From: an uncultured Eubacteriales bacterium
GTDB taxonomy: Bacteria > Bacillota > Clostridia > Oscillospirales > Oscillospiraceae
Assembly (NCBI GenBank): GCA_900546255.1
Contig: URCB01000034.1
Span: 1 to 20,378, forward strand
Reading direction: 5' to 3'
Length of the DNA stretch: 20,378 bases
Shown here in pieces: positions 14,576 through 20,378 of the stretch; position 1 is the stretch's first letter, and every line of letters begins with the position of its first letter. A program made the position numbers and the translations under genes. Below the pieces are notes generated by a model that worked only from the letters and a program-made list of their open reading frames with translations, did not search any database and was not told the DNA's origin.

Positions 14576-14636
14576 AAATTCTTAATGAATTTTTAAGACC
14601 CTCTCCATAGACCCGGGGGAGGGGATGGGATATACT
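14576..14636 (+). promoter_or_regulatory. Probable promoter and operator-like repeat of the 14708 gene pair
   Basis: The 318-base gap 14390-14707 is AT-rich. It holds an inverted repeat, AAATTC-TTAAT-GAATTT (14576-14592), and a TATACT -10 box at 14631-14636 without a good -35 (TAGACC at 17 bp). A 7-bp stem of CCTCTCC with GGGGAGG lies between them. The weak -35 suggests an activator or another sigma factor. I see nothing else in the gap. Confidence 0.4.
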
Positions 14637-14707
14637 GAACCTATAAAAGACCGTCCGTGTGTTTGGAACCGTCTTGTGAAAACCCACAAAGAAAGGGGGC
14701 TTTTTCC

Positions 14708-15064
14708 GTGAACGACCAATTTGTCGCAACCGTTTTGCTCTACCTGGTGCCCTTGTTCGCGTTACTGGTGACTTGGAAAAAGCCCCTGTCGAAGGCCCTG
14801 GGGTGGATCGCGGCCAGCGAGATCCTGGGGCTGCTGCTGTTTCTCCCCCTGTATGCTCTGGTGGGCCTGCTGGGGTGGGAATGGTACAGCTGGGGGGGCG
14901 TCAGTTTGCAGGAGATCCTGGCCTATTGGCAGGAGAGCGGCTTGACCGCCCTGGCGTGGATCCTGCCCGGCTTGGGGGAGACGGCGCTGCTCTTCCTCCT
15001 GCGCTGGGGGCTGGATACCCTGCGCCAAACCATGGCCTTGCCCCAAAAGGAGAACGCGCCGTGA
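14708..15064 (+). CDS. Small multi-spanning membrane protein, unknown
   Basis: This encodes 118 residues, nearly all hydrophobic. Three predicted membrane helices lie at about 5-22, 28-52 and 77-98, with a W-rich loop (W-E-W-Y-S-W) and a short basic C-terminus. I chose GTG 14708 because GAAAGGGGG lies about 8 bases upstream. The reading is open to 14657, but that stretch is hydrophilic and starts inside the leader. The stop overlaps the next gene's GTG by 4 bases (GTGA), so the two products are probably made in matched amounts and may work together. No family is recognisable. Confidence 0.65.
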   Translation: MNDQFVATVLLYLVPLFALLVTWKKPLSKALGWIAASEILGLLLFLPLYALVGLLGWEWYSWGGVSLQEILAYWQESGLTALAWILPGLGETALLFLLRWGLDTLRQTMALPQKENAP

Positions 15065-15582
15065 AGCAGGACTACATCGAAGCCCCCCGTCCACGGCGGG
15101 GGAAGGGGGACCGCTGGCCCCTGCGCCTGGCGGGGATGGCGGCAGCGGCGCTGCTGCTGGTGGCCCTGGCCTGGTTCCTTCTTCCGGCGCCTTTGGTGAA
15201 CAACGCCGCCCAGACGGAGCTCCTCTCCATCCAGGTGGTGGGGGCGGGGCGCAAGACCCAGTGCTGGAAACCCCAGTCCATGGTGGACCGCCAGACGGCC
15301 CGGGCCATTGTAGACCGCATGGCCCACCTGCACAAACAGTACACCCTCCAAACCGCCAGCCAGGCGGTCCAGGGCCAGCCGGCCCTCACCCTCTTTTTCC
15401 GGACGGAGGAGCATTACCAGATGGTGGCCCTCTACCGGCAGGGGGGGCAATGGCAGGGCATCGCCTGTACCCAGGACAAGCCCAATCCCCTGACGGCCCA
15501 GGTCTCCCAACCGGGGGAGCTGCTGCGCTATGTGACGGATTTGCTCCCAAACCAGTTAGACGGAATGGGGGAGACTGGATGA
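15061..15582 (+). CDS. Single-pass membrane protein, unknown, coupled to the 14708 gene
   Basis: This encodes 173 residues. A basic cytoplasmic start (R-P-R-R-G-K-G) is followed by one membrane helix at about 23-43. The remaining 130 residues should lie outside the cell. They alternate beta-like and helical segments (L-L-S-I-Q-V-V, L-T-L-F-F-R, Y-Q-M-V-A-L-Y), giving a small extracytoplasmic domain I do not recognise. AAGGAG lies 8 bases before the GTG. The 4-base overlap with the preceding membrane gene implies coupling. A separate promoter follows before the lipoprotein gene, so the operon probably ends here, though no terminator hairpin is visible. Confidence 0.7.
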   Translation: MKQDYIEAPRPRRGKGDRWPLRLAGMAAAALLLVALAWFLLPAPLVNNAAQTELLSIQVVGAGRKTQCWKPQSMVDRQTARAIVDRMAHLHKQYTLQTASQAVQGQPALTLFFRTEEHYQMVALYRQGGQWQGIACTQDKPNPLTAQVSQPGELLRYVTDLLPNQLDGMGETG

Positions 15583-15627
15583 TTCCTGTGCAAAACGATG
15601 AAAAATCGGGGAAAAAGGGAAGATCCG

Positions 15628-15656
15628 TTGACGAAATGTGGAAAACATGCTATCCT
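15628..15656 (+). promoter_or_regulatory. Promoter of the 15691 lipoprotein gene
   Basis: TTGACG (15628-15633), a 17-bp spacer, then TGC-TATCCT (15648-15656) give a near-consensus -35 with an extended -10. The start near 15663 leaves a 28-base leader carrying AAAGGAGG. Confidence 0.75.
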
Positions 15657-15690
15657 TACAAGAAATCCAACCCAAAGGAGGAACCAACCC

Positions 15691-16380
15691 ATGCATCGGA
15701 AAAAGATCCTGGCCCTGTCCCTGGTTCTGGCCTTGTCCCTGGCCCTGTGTGCCTGTGGCGAAAGCGGCGGCAATGACACTGCCGACCAGGCCGGCCCCCT
15801 GTCCGGCGGCACCTGGACGGAGCAGCCAGACGGATCCACAGACCCCATGGAATATATGACCACCATTCTCCAGGACGACATCCCGGAGGACTGGACCCTG
15901 CCGGAGGACGTCTCCATCGGCAGCCAGACCCGGGTGGAGATCCAGGGGGATAAAATCCTCTACGGCGAGACCATCGACGGGGGCCTGATCCAGGACCTCA
16001 CGGTGGCCCAGTATGCCGACGGCTCCCTCACCACCCTGTACCACTTTGACGGCGGCGTGGTGCGCAGCTGGCAGCAGTTCTTCAGCCCCGACGGCAGCAA
16101 GATCGTCCTGGCCTGGGCCCCCAGCGCCGAGGAGACCGACCAGTGGAACCTGTCCGTGGTGGACCTCTCCACCGGGGAGGCCTCCATGGTGGACCTGCCG
16201 GAGATGACCTTCCCGGTGACCATCACCAACGAGGAGACCGGCGAGACCAGCGAGGAGACCAAGAACGCCGAGCTGCTCCTGGTCAAGTGGCAGGACGACA
16301 GCAACCTGGTGGTGCTGGGCAGCCTGCAGAACTACAGCACCACCCAGGCGCCCTACATCTGGCTGTACACCCTGCCCTGA
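15691..16380 (+). CDS. Putative lipoprotein, unknown function
   Basis: This encodes 229 residues. K4-K5 and a leucine/alanine core lead to a lipobox ending at C22 (L-C-A-C), followed by a G/S/D-rich linker. It should be lipid-anchored on the outer face of the membrane. The folded part, about 60-229, looks like beta-propeller-type strands: L-Y-H-F-D-G-G-V, F-S-P-D-G-S-K-I-V-L-A-W and W-N-L-S-V-V-D-L-S-T-G-E. The F-S-P-D-G-S motif is typical of WD40/TolB-like blades. The length allows only about three blades, so this may be a partial or small propeller. I chose ATG 15691 for AAAGGAGG. It has its own promoter and a strong terminator. The substrate or partner is not visible. Confidence 0.78.
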   Translation: MHRKKILALSLVLALSLALCACGESGGNDTADQAGPLSGGTWTEQPDGSTDPMEYMTTILQDDIPEDWTLPEDVSIGSQTRVEIQGDKILYGETIDGGLIQDLTVAQYADGSLTTLYHFDGGVVRSWQQFFSPDGSKIVLAWAPSAEETDQWNLSVVDLSTGEASMVDLPEMTFPVTITNEETGETSEETKNAELLLVKWQDDSNLVVLGSLQNYSTTQAPYIWLYTLP

Positions 16381-16422
16381 GGGTGCTGCCCCTGGACAAT
16401 ATAAGAACGATGGGAAAACAAG

Positions 16423-16458
16423 CCCCCGGACCGAGGAACTCTCGGGCCGGGGGTTTTT
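16423..16458. terminator. Bidirectional terminator between the lipoprotein gene and the 16476 gene
   Basis: A 13-bp stem with one mismatch (16423-16435 with 16441-16453) and loop GAACT is followed on the plus strand by TTTTT. On the minus strand readout is CTTGTTTTCCC, so it also serves the convergent gene ending at 16476. Confidence 0.85.
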
Positions 16459-16475
16459 GGCGGTTGGGGGGCGTG

Positions 16476-17204
16476 TCAGCCTTGGGCGGCGTCTTTGGGG
16501 GCGTCTTGGGTGGCGCCTTGGGCATCCCAGGCGGCCAGGAGGGAGGCCAGCTGGGGGTGGGGGTGTTTGGGGTCCAGCAGGGTCAGGGGCAGGAGGAGGG
16601 AGAGGTCAAACTCCGTGAGCAGGGTTTTCTTCACCAGGCGGTGGCTGGCCCCGGCCCCGTTGGCGGTGTCCAGGGTGTCCAGGGCGAACCGGTAGCCCAG
16701 GTAGAAGCCATAGCGGAGGAAGTTCCACAGCTGGTCCTCCCAGGCGTCGCAGCACTGGGTGAGGGCGGGGCGCAGATCCTCGGGCAGGCACTGGGTCAGG
16801 GCATCGGCCTGGGCCTGGTCGTCCTCCAGGCGGGCGCGGAAGAGGGTCTTCCGTTTGGGGCTGGTGTATTGCAGCAGGGTGCCGTGGAGGAAGTCTTGGT
16901 AGGGGGTGTCTGAGGTGTCCCGCTGGAAGTACTGCTGGAACCCGGTGTACAGGCCGTTTTGGAAGGCCACGACGGCGGCGTACTCCCCGGTCTCCTGGCA
17001 CTGGCGGCGGAGCTGGTCCAGGCGGTCCTTCTGGTCTGGGGTCAGCTGGGGGTCCAGCTGGGCCTGGGCGCGGCGCCAGATGGCGTCCTTCCAGGTGAGC
17101 CCCCGCTCCCGCCGCCGCTGGGTGGAGGCCTCCCCCATGGCCTGGTACAGTTCGGGGGAGAAGAGACGGCCCTTCATGGCGGTGAGTTCGGCTTTGAAGT
17201 TCAT
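16476..17204 (-). CDS. Hypothetical protein coupled to an XRE regulator
   Basis: This encodes 242 residues with no signal or clear membrane segment. It is mostly helical and rich in Q, L, R and D. It contains an R-R-R-E-R cluster near 30, an aromatic region E-Y-A-A-V-V-A-F-Q-N-G-L-Y-T-G-F (about 74-89), and another, W-N-F-L-R-Y-G-F-Y-L-G-Y-R-F, at about 159-172. These two similar aromatic segments may be a duplicated helical unit. The tail after about 215 is low-complexity A/Q/D. The ATG at 17204 follows GCAGGAGGT and overlaps the regulator's stop as ATGA. The regulator probably controls this gene together with itself. I do not recognise the family. Confidence 0.72.
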   Translation of the reverse strand: MNFKAELTAMKGRLFSPELYQAMGEASTQRRRERGLTWKDAIWRRAQAQLDPQLTPDQKDRLDQLRRQCQETGEYAAVVAFQNGLYTGFQQYFQRDTSDTPYQDFLHGTLLQYTSPKRKTLFRARLEDDQAQADALTQCLPEDLRPALTQCCDAWEDQLWNFLRYGFYLGYRFALDTLDTANGAGASHRLVKKTLLTEFDLSLLLPLTLLDPKHPHPQLASLLAAWDAQGATQDAPKDAAQG

Positions 17205-17476
17205 AGGGTACCTCCTGCATCGTGATAGGCATAAATGTCACAATCCAGCAGTTCGCCGGGGCGGATCTCCAAGGCATCGGCCAGATTGTACAGCACTTCC
17301 ACAGAAAAGGCGCGGATGATGTTGGGGGCCTCAATAGCGCTGAGGTGGGAGCGGCTGATCCCCGCTTTGGCGGCCAGGGCGTCCTGAGACAGCCCCTTCA
17401 TTTTTCGCAGGGAGGCGATGGCAAGCCCGAGTTCCAGGAAGCGGTCCCGGTTTTTGTATGACACATCTTTGCTCAT
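17201..17476 (-). CDS. XRE-family helix-turn-helix regulator
   Basis: This encodes 91 residues. A single Cro/C1-type DNA-binding domain covers about residues 16-74. L-G-L-A-I-A-S-L-R-K-M-K-G-L-S-Q leads in, A-L-A-A-K-A-G-I-S-R-S-H-L-S-A-I-E is the helix-turn-helix, and L-Y-N-L-A-D-A-L-E-I-R-P-G-E-L-L closes the fold. The short C-terminus has no sensor or peptidase domain. I chose ATG 17476 because GGGGGGAT lies just upstream. The in-frame ATG at 17491 would have its ribosome site at or before the predicted transcription start near 17502. It is first of a two-gene operon and divergent from the carboxypeptidase gene, so it may repress either side of 17477-17663. Confidence 0.85.
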   Translation of the reverse strand: MSKDVSYKNRDRFLELGLAIASLRKMKGLSQDALAAKAGISRSHLSAIEAPNIIRAFSVEVLYNLADALEIRPGELLDCDIYAYHDAGGTL

Positions 17477-17508
17477 GCCTATCCCCCCCATGTTCCAGTA
17501 TTTCCTTT

Positions 17509-17537
17509 ATTATACTGGTTTTTTCTACGGGTTTCAG
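17509..17537 (-). promoter_or_regulatory. Promoter of the XRE operon
   Basis: On the minus strand, CTGAAA (17537-17532), a 17-bp spacer and a consensus TATAAT (17514-17509). For the divergent carboxypeptidase gene, a weaker pair, TTACAG (17539-17544) and TATTTT (17563-17568), is possible but unconvincing. Confidence 0.65.
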
Positions 17538-17663
17538 CTTACAGCAGAAAGCAAATGCTTCATATTTTGAGCAAGGGGGGCAGCGGCCTGGGGCACCTGG
17601 GGCATATCCCACCCCGCCCCTGCATAGGGTAAGACCACCGACATTCACCAGGAGGTCCTGCCC

Positions 17664-18812
17664 ATGAAGAAACTCTGCGCAACCCTGCTCTGCCTGGCCC
17701 TGTGTATGGGGGTCCTGCCCGTCCGGGCGGCGGGGCCGGAGGTCAACGCCCGGGCGGCCCTGCTCATGGAGAAGTCCACGGGGCAGGTTTTGTACGAGGC
17801 CAACGCCCACGCGCCCCTGGAGCTGGCCAGCGTCACCAAGGTGATGACCATGCTCCTCATCATGGAGGCCCTGGACGCGGGGACCATCACCAAAGAGACC
17901 ATGGTGCCCGTCTCCGCCACGGCGGCGGGGATGGGGGGCTCCCAGGTCTACATGGAGGAGGGGGAGGAGTTCTCCGTCCACGACATGCTCAAGGCCATCG
18001 CCGTGGCCTCGGGAAACGACGCCTGCGTGGCCATGGCGGAGTACCTGGCCGGCAGCGAGAGCGCCTTTGTGGAGAAGATGAACGCCCGGGCGGCGGAGCT
18101 GGGGATGGAGGACACCGTGTTCTGCAACTGCACCGGCCTGCCTGCTGAGGGGCACCATTCCTCCGCCTATGACATCGCCCTGATGTCCCGGGAGCTGATC
18201 CTCCGCCACCCGGACATCCGCACCTACACCACCATCTGGATGGACACCCTTCGGGACGGGGACTTCCAGCTGGCCAACACCAACAAGCTGGTGCGGTACT
18301 ACGAGGGGGCCACGGGGCTGAAAACCGGGTCCACCGACGCCGCCCTCTACTGCCTGTCCGCCACGGCGGAGAAGGAGGGGATGGAGCTCATCGCCGTCAT
18401 CCTGGGGGCCCCCACCTCCAACGACCGGTTTGAGGGGGCCAAGGCTTTGCTCAACTACGGCTTTGCCGCCTATGCCCTGGTGCCGGTGGCCCCGTCGGAG
18501 CCCCTGACCCCGGTGCCGGTGACCCTGGGCACGGCGGCCAGCGTCCAGCCGGGGCTGGCCCAGGAGCGCCAGCTCCTGCTGCCCAAGGGGGAGGCGGGGA
18601 AGGTCACCACCACCGTAGACCTGCCCTCTGCCCTCTCCGCCCCGGTGGAGGCAGGGCAGGAGCTGGGCCACCTCACCGTCCTGGTGGACGGCCAGGCGGT
18701 GGAGGAGATCCCCCTGGTGGCCCAGGAGGCCGTGGGGAAACGCTCCCTGTGGCAGGTGTACGGCGGGCTGCTGGCCGCCCTGTTCTGCGGGGCCGGCGAA
18801 GCCGGTTTTTAA
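17664..18812 (+). CDS. D-alanyl-D-alanine carboxypeptidase, DacF-like (peptidase S11)
   Basis: This encodes 382 residues and trims the terminal D-Ala from peptidoglycan stem peptides outside the membrane. It has a signal peptide (about 1-23, ending R-A-A). The penicillin-binding triad is complete: S56-V-T-K59 with the nucleophile, S116-G-N118, and K220-T-G222-S. The C-terminal beta domain (about 260-360) is the PBP5_C type. The final stretch W-Q-V-Y-G-G-L-L-A-A-L-F-C should be a short membrane anchor, and lacks the basic tail often seen after it. AGGAGG lies 8 bases before the ATG. In many clostridia dacF precedes sporulation or chromosome-segregation genes; here it stands alone, followed by a hairpin and a convergent SLH gene. 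The enzyme class is secure, but which paralogue it is cannot be decided. Confidence 0.94.
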   Translation: MKKLCATLLCLALCMGVLPVRAAGPEVNARAALLMEKSTGQVLYEANAHAPLELASVTKVMTMLLIMEALDAGTITKETMVPVSATAAGMGGSQVYMEEGEEFSVHDMLKAIAVASGNDACVAMAEYLAGSESAFVEKMNARAAELGMEDTVFCNCTGLPAEGHHSSAYDIALMSRELILRHPDIRTYTTIWMDTLRDGDFQLANTNKLVRYYEGATGLKTGSTDAALYCLSATAEKEGMELIAVILGAPTSNDRFEGAKALLNYGFAAYALVPVAPSEPLTPVPVTLGTAASVQPGLAQERQLLLPKGEAGKVTTTVDLPSALSAPVEAGQELGHLTVLVDGQAVEEIPLVAQEAVGKRSLWQVYGGLLAALFCGAGEAGF

Positions 18813-18888
18813 TGGACGGGGTCGGTAGGCGGCTTTCTCTACCGGGGGTAGGGGACTCTGTCGCTGTATACTGGTTTCGTAGGCAAAA

Positions 18889-18920
18889 CAGGGCCCCCGT
18901 CCAAAAGGACGGGGGCCCTG
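18889..18920. terminator. Bidirectional hairpin between dacF-like and SLH genes
   Basis: A perfect 14-bp stem (18889-18902 with 18907-18920) around AAAA lies between two convergent genes. Minus-strand readout continues TTTTGCC, favouring the SLH gene. On the plus strand there is no U-tract. Confidence 0.8.
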
Positions 18921-18946
18921 GCTGTAGAGGTTCGCTTGTAGGGGGG

Positions 18947-19921
18947 TTACGTCGTTGTGCCGTAAAAACTCTGGAGCCATTCCTGGGAGAAGAAGTCCTG
19001 TTCTGAGGAGGGCGGAAGGATGTGGTGGTTCAGCTCGTTGGGTTGTAGTTCTAACTGCAGAACTTCTCCGGTGAGCATGGTAATGTCTGCAAAGTAGTAG
19101 AATCCCCCAGCGGGTTCGGGGTTGTACTGGGACGTATAGGTGAAGGCGTTGACCCGCTCCAGGAACCGGGCGATCTCTGCTGGGTCGGTGAGGGTCACCA
19201 CTTCGCCCGTTCCGGCCCGGAGTTGGATTTGGGTGACGCCCTCTGCCGCGAACCGATACAGGGGGGCGGGGTTCCCCTCTACCAGGCAGTCATACTGCCG
19301 CAGCAGCTGGGTCATCTCCCCTCTGAGGATGGATGCCTGGGGTTGCAGGAGCCTTTCCCCGTTTTCGTTGGTTTCTCCCGTCAGGAAGAGGTCTCCCACT
19401 GCCCAGGTCATGGCTGGCAGGGCATAGGGGGCCACGGCCTGGTGGTCGGTGAAGTCCGCTATGGTGGTGATGTTGTTCTCTCCCACCTGCTCCGGCACGC
19501 CGTGGCGGTCTACACAGAGGCGGTAGAGAAGGGTGGCAAACTCTTGCCGGGAAATGGGGTCGTTGGGGCAAAACGTCTCCGCTGTTTTGCCGTTGGTCAG
19601 ACCGGTTTCCACGGCCCAGGTTACGGCGTCGGCATAGTAGGCCTCTGCCGGAACGTCTGAGAAGGGCTGAGAGGAATTTGCCTGGGGAGTACCTGCATAG
19701 CGGTGAAGCACCGTCACTGCCATGGCCCGGGTGGCCTCCCCATCGGGGGTCAGCTGGTCCGGGCCGGTCCCCAGCAGGATTCCTTCCTCCTGGGCCCAGG
19801 CCAGGGAGAGGGCAATCCCGTGATCCTGGGCATCCTCCTGAGACGGGGCCGCAGATACCGGGAGGCAAAGGGAACAGGCCAACGCTGCACAAAGCAGCCA
19901 GCGCCATCTTCGATGTGCCAT
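18947..19921 (-). CDS. SLH-domain exported protein with unknown C-terminal domain
   Basis: This encodes 324 residues. A signal peptide (R-R-W-R-W, then a hydrophobic core, cleaved after about V-S-A25) is followed by three S-layer-homology repeats at about 35-80, 84-137 and 155-212. The first two carry the A-x-x-V-L-H-R-Y/L-L-Y-R-L helix; the third is degenerate. The repeats should bind the secondary cell-wall polymer. Unlike the protein at the left edge, the anchor is N-terminal here. The remaining part (about 218-324) is a small beta-rich domain I do not recognise, with V-V-T-L-T-D-P-A-E-I and G-F-Y-Y-F-A-D-I. I chose ATG 19921 because AAGGAGG precedes it by about 8 bases. The frame is open back to 19948. 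A near-consensus promoter lies about 120 bases upstream. Confidence 0.88.
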   Translation of the reverse strand: MAHRRWRWLLCAALACSLCLPVSAAPSQEDAQDHGIALSLAWAQEEGILLGTGPDQLTPDGEATRAMAVTVLHRYAGTPQANSSQPFSDVPAEAYYADAVTWAVETGLTNGKTAETFCPNDPISRQEFATLLYRLCVDRHGVPEQVGENNITTIADFTDHQAVAPYALPAMTWAVGDLFLTGETNENGERLLQPQASILRGEMTQLLRQYDCLVEGNPAPLYRFAAEGVTQIQLRAGTGEVVTLTDPAEIARFLERVNAFTYTSQYNPEPAGGFYYFADITMLTGEVLQLELQPNELNHHILPPSSEQDFFSQEWLQSFYGTTT

Positions 19922-20044
19922 GGGAATCCTCCTTCCGTTGTTACGCACGGATAGAAATACGTTTTCAATGCGTCCTCTTTCCTTGTTGATTGGTAGTAGG
20001 CTTCGGCTTATTTAACATTTTCAAGGGAAAGTATCTTCATGTTG

Positions 20045-20073
20045 ATGGTAGCAAAAAGCAATAAAATTGTCAA
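20045..20073 (-). promoter_or_regulatory. Promoter of the SLH gene
   Basis: On the minus strand, a perfect TTGACA (20073-20068), a 17-bp spacer and TGC-TACCAT (20053-20045). The start near 20038 leaves about 117 bases of leader (19922-20038), in which I find no strong hairpin or known riboswitch. Confidence 0.7.
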
Positions 20074-20248
20074 GAAAAATGAGTGATATTTGTGGAATTG
20101 GCGCTTATAGACACGCTGAGATAGGTTCCCATGCAACCAAGGAACGCAGAATGTCCCGGCATCTTTTAAACGAGTGAGCAGCGAGCGGAACTCAAACCCG
20201 GCCAACCATGCCAGGGGCAGCACGGTGCTGTGTGCCCTATGGGCGGGC

Positions 20249-20373
20249 GGCTCCGGAGCCACCTTGGGGCGCAGCGCCCCGGGGGCCCCGCCGATGACCG
20301 CGGGGGAGCCCGACTTTCTTTGGAGAAAGTCGGAGGAAAGAACACCAGGGAGGAAGAGGTTCTTCCTCCCTGG
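20249..20373. repeat. Cluster of inverted repeats at the right edge
   Basis: Four palindromes lie in 125 bases: GGCTCCGGAGCC (20249-20260), GGGGCGC/GCGCCCC (20266-20280), a 10-bp perfect stem with TTGG loop (20310-20319 with 20324-20333), and a 13-bp perfect stem with a 3-nt loop (20345-20357 with 20361-20373). No gene is supported from 19922 to 20378. An 84-codon minus frame (20262-20008) spans the promoter and is probably not translated. The cluster may be a dispersed repeat, a structured RNA, or the edge of an element cut by the window. Confidence 0.5.
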
Positions 20374-20378
20374 ACCCA

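Noticed and set aside
17600..17660. Possible sporulation (sigma F or G) promoter before the carboxypeptidase gene
   Set aside because: GCATA occurs twice, as such promoters need, but no matching -10 element lies at the right spacing.
17331..18980. 549-codon minus-strand open frame antisense to the carboxypeptidase gene
   Set aside because: It is a shadow of a clear penicillin-binding enzyme and covers the XRE promoter.
20100..20200. Possible tRNA (GGTTCCCATGCAACC)
   Set aside because: No T-loop consensus, acceptor stem or anticodon arm can be folded around it.
20008..20262. 84-codon minus-strand open frame, including the residues VYKRQ
   Set aside because: It crosses a near-consensus promoter and has no ribosome site. 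VYKRQ recalls a translated sequencing-adapter artefact, but the DNA here (GTCTATAAGCGCCAA) differs from that adapter, so it is neither contamination nor a supported gene.

Overview
The window looks like a chromosome segment from a high-GC Gram-positive gut-type clostridium. The Oscillospiraceae (Flavonifractor, Oscillibacter or Intestinimonas-like) are my best guess. The basis is two S-layer-homology (SLH) proteins, lipoproteins with Firmicutes-type lipoboxes, a DacF-like carboxypeptidase, strong AGGAGG ribosome sites, GTG starts and strongly G/C-biased third codon positions. No rRNA, tRNA, CRISPR array, transposase or integrase is visible. The taxonomic call is inference from style and not from a marker gene.

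Layout, left to right. (1) 1-594: the C-terminal end of an SLH protein, then a 16-bp perfect hairpin and a lower-GC stretch without a convincing gene (668-1013). (2) 1014-2660 (-): a SWIM zinc-finger protein. Just upstream is a frameshifted 5' remnant of a BRO-N/antirepressor-like gene (2771-2871) with its own promoter. (3) 6204-3051 (-): four tightly coupled genes of unknown role: two small charged or coiled-coil proteins, a four-helix membrane protein with acidic residues inside its membrane helices, and an OmpA-domain lipoprotein. They sit behind a promoter region with direct repeats of 11-bp period. (4) 8042-6384 (-) and 8250-9092 (+): a divergent pair, a 552-residue protein ending in a Nudix-like domain and an atypical PP2C phosphatase. 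(5) 9191-14389: a divergent citrate module, with aconitase and NADP isocitrate dehydrogenase on the minus strand and citrate synthase on the plus strand. Together they convert oxaloacetate plus acetyl-CoA to 2-oxoglutarate, the usual route to glutamate in anaerobes. (6) 14708-16380 (+): two overlapping small membrane-protein genes and a separately promoted lipoprotein. (7) 17476-16476 (-): an XRE regulator translationally coupled to an unrecognised 242-residue protein. (8) 17664-18812 (+): a D-Ala-D-Ala carboxypeptidase. (9) 19921-18947 (-): a second SLH protein behind a near-consensus promoter, then a dense inverted-repeat region at the right edge.

The best candidate for something undescribed is region 3, possibly together with region 4. 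It combines a peptidoglycan-binding lipoprotein, a four-helix membrane partner and two small cytoplasmic proteins, next to Nudix-like and phosphatase genes. It recalls stator-type MotAB/ZorAB pairs in outline only, because I see no direct homology. Most transcription units end in long perfect hairpins, several of which lie between convergent genes or lack a good U-tract.
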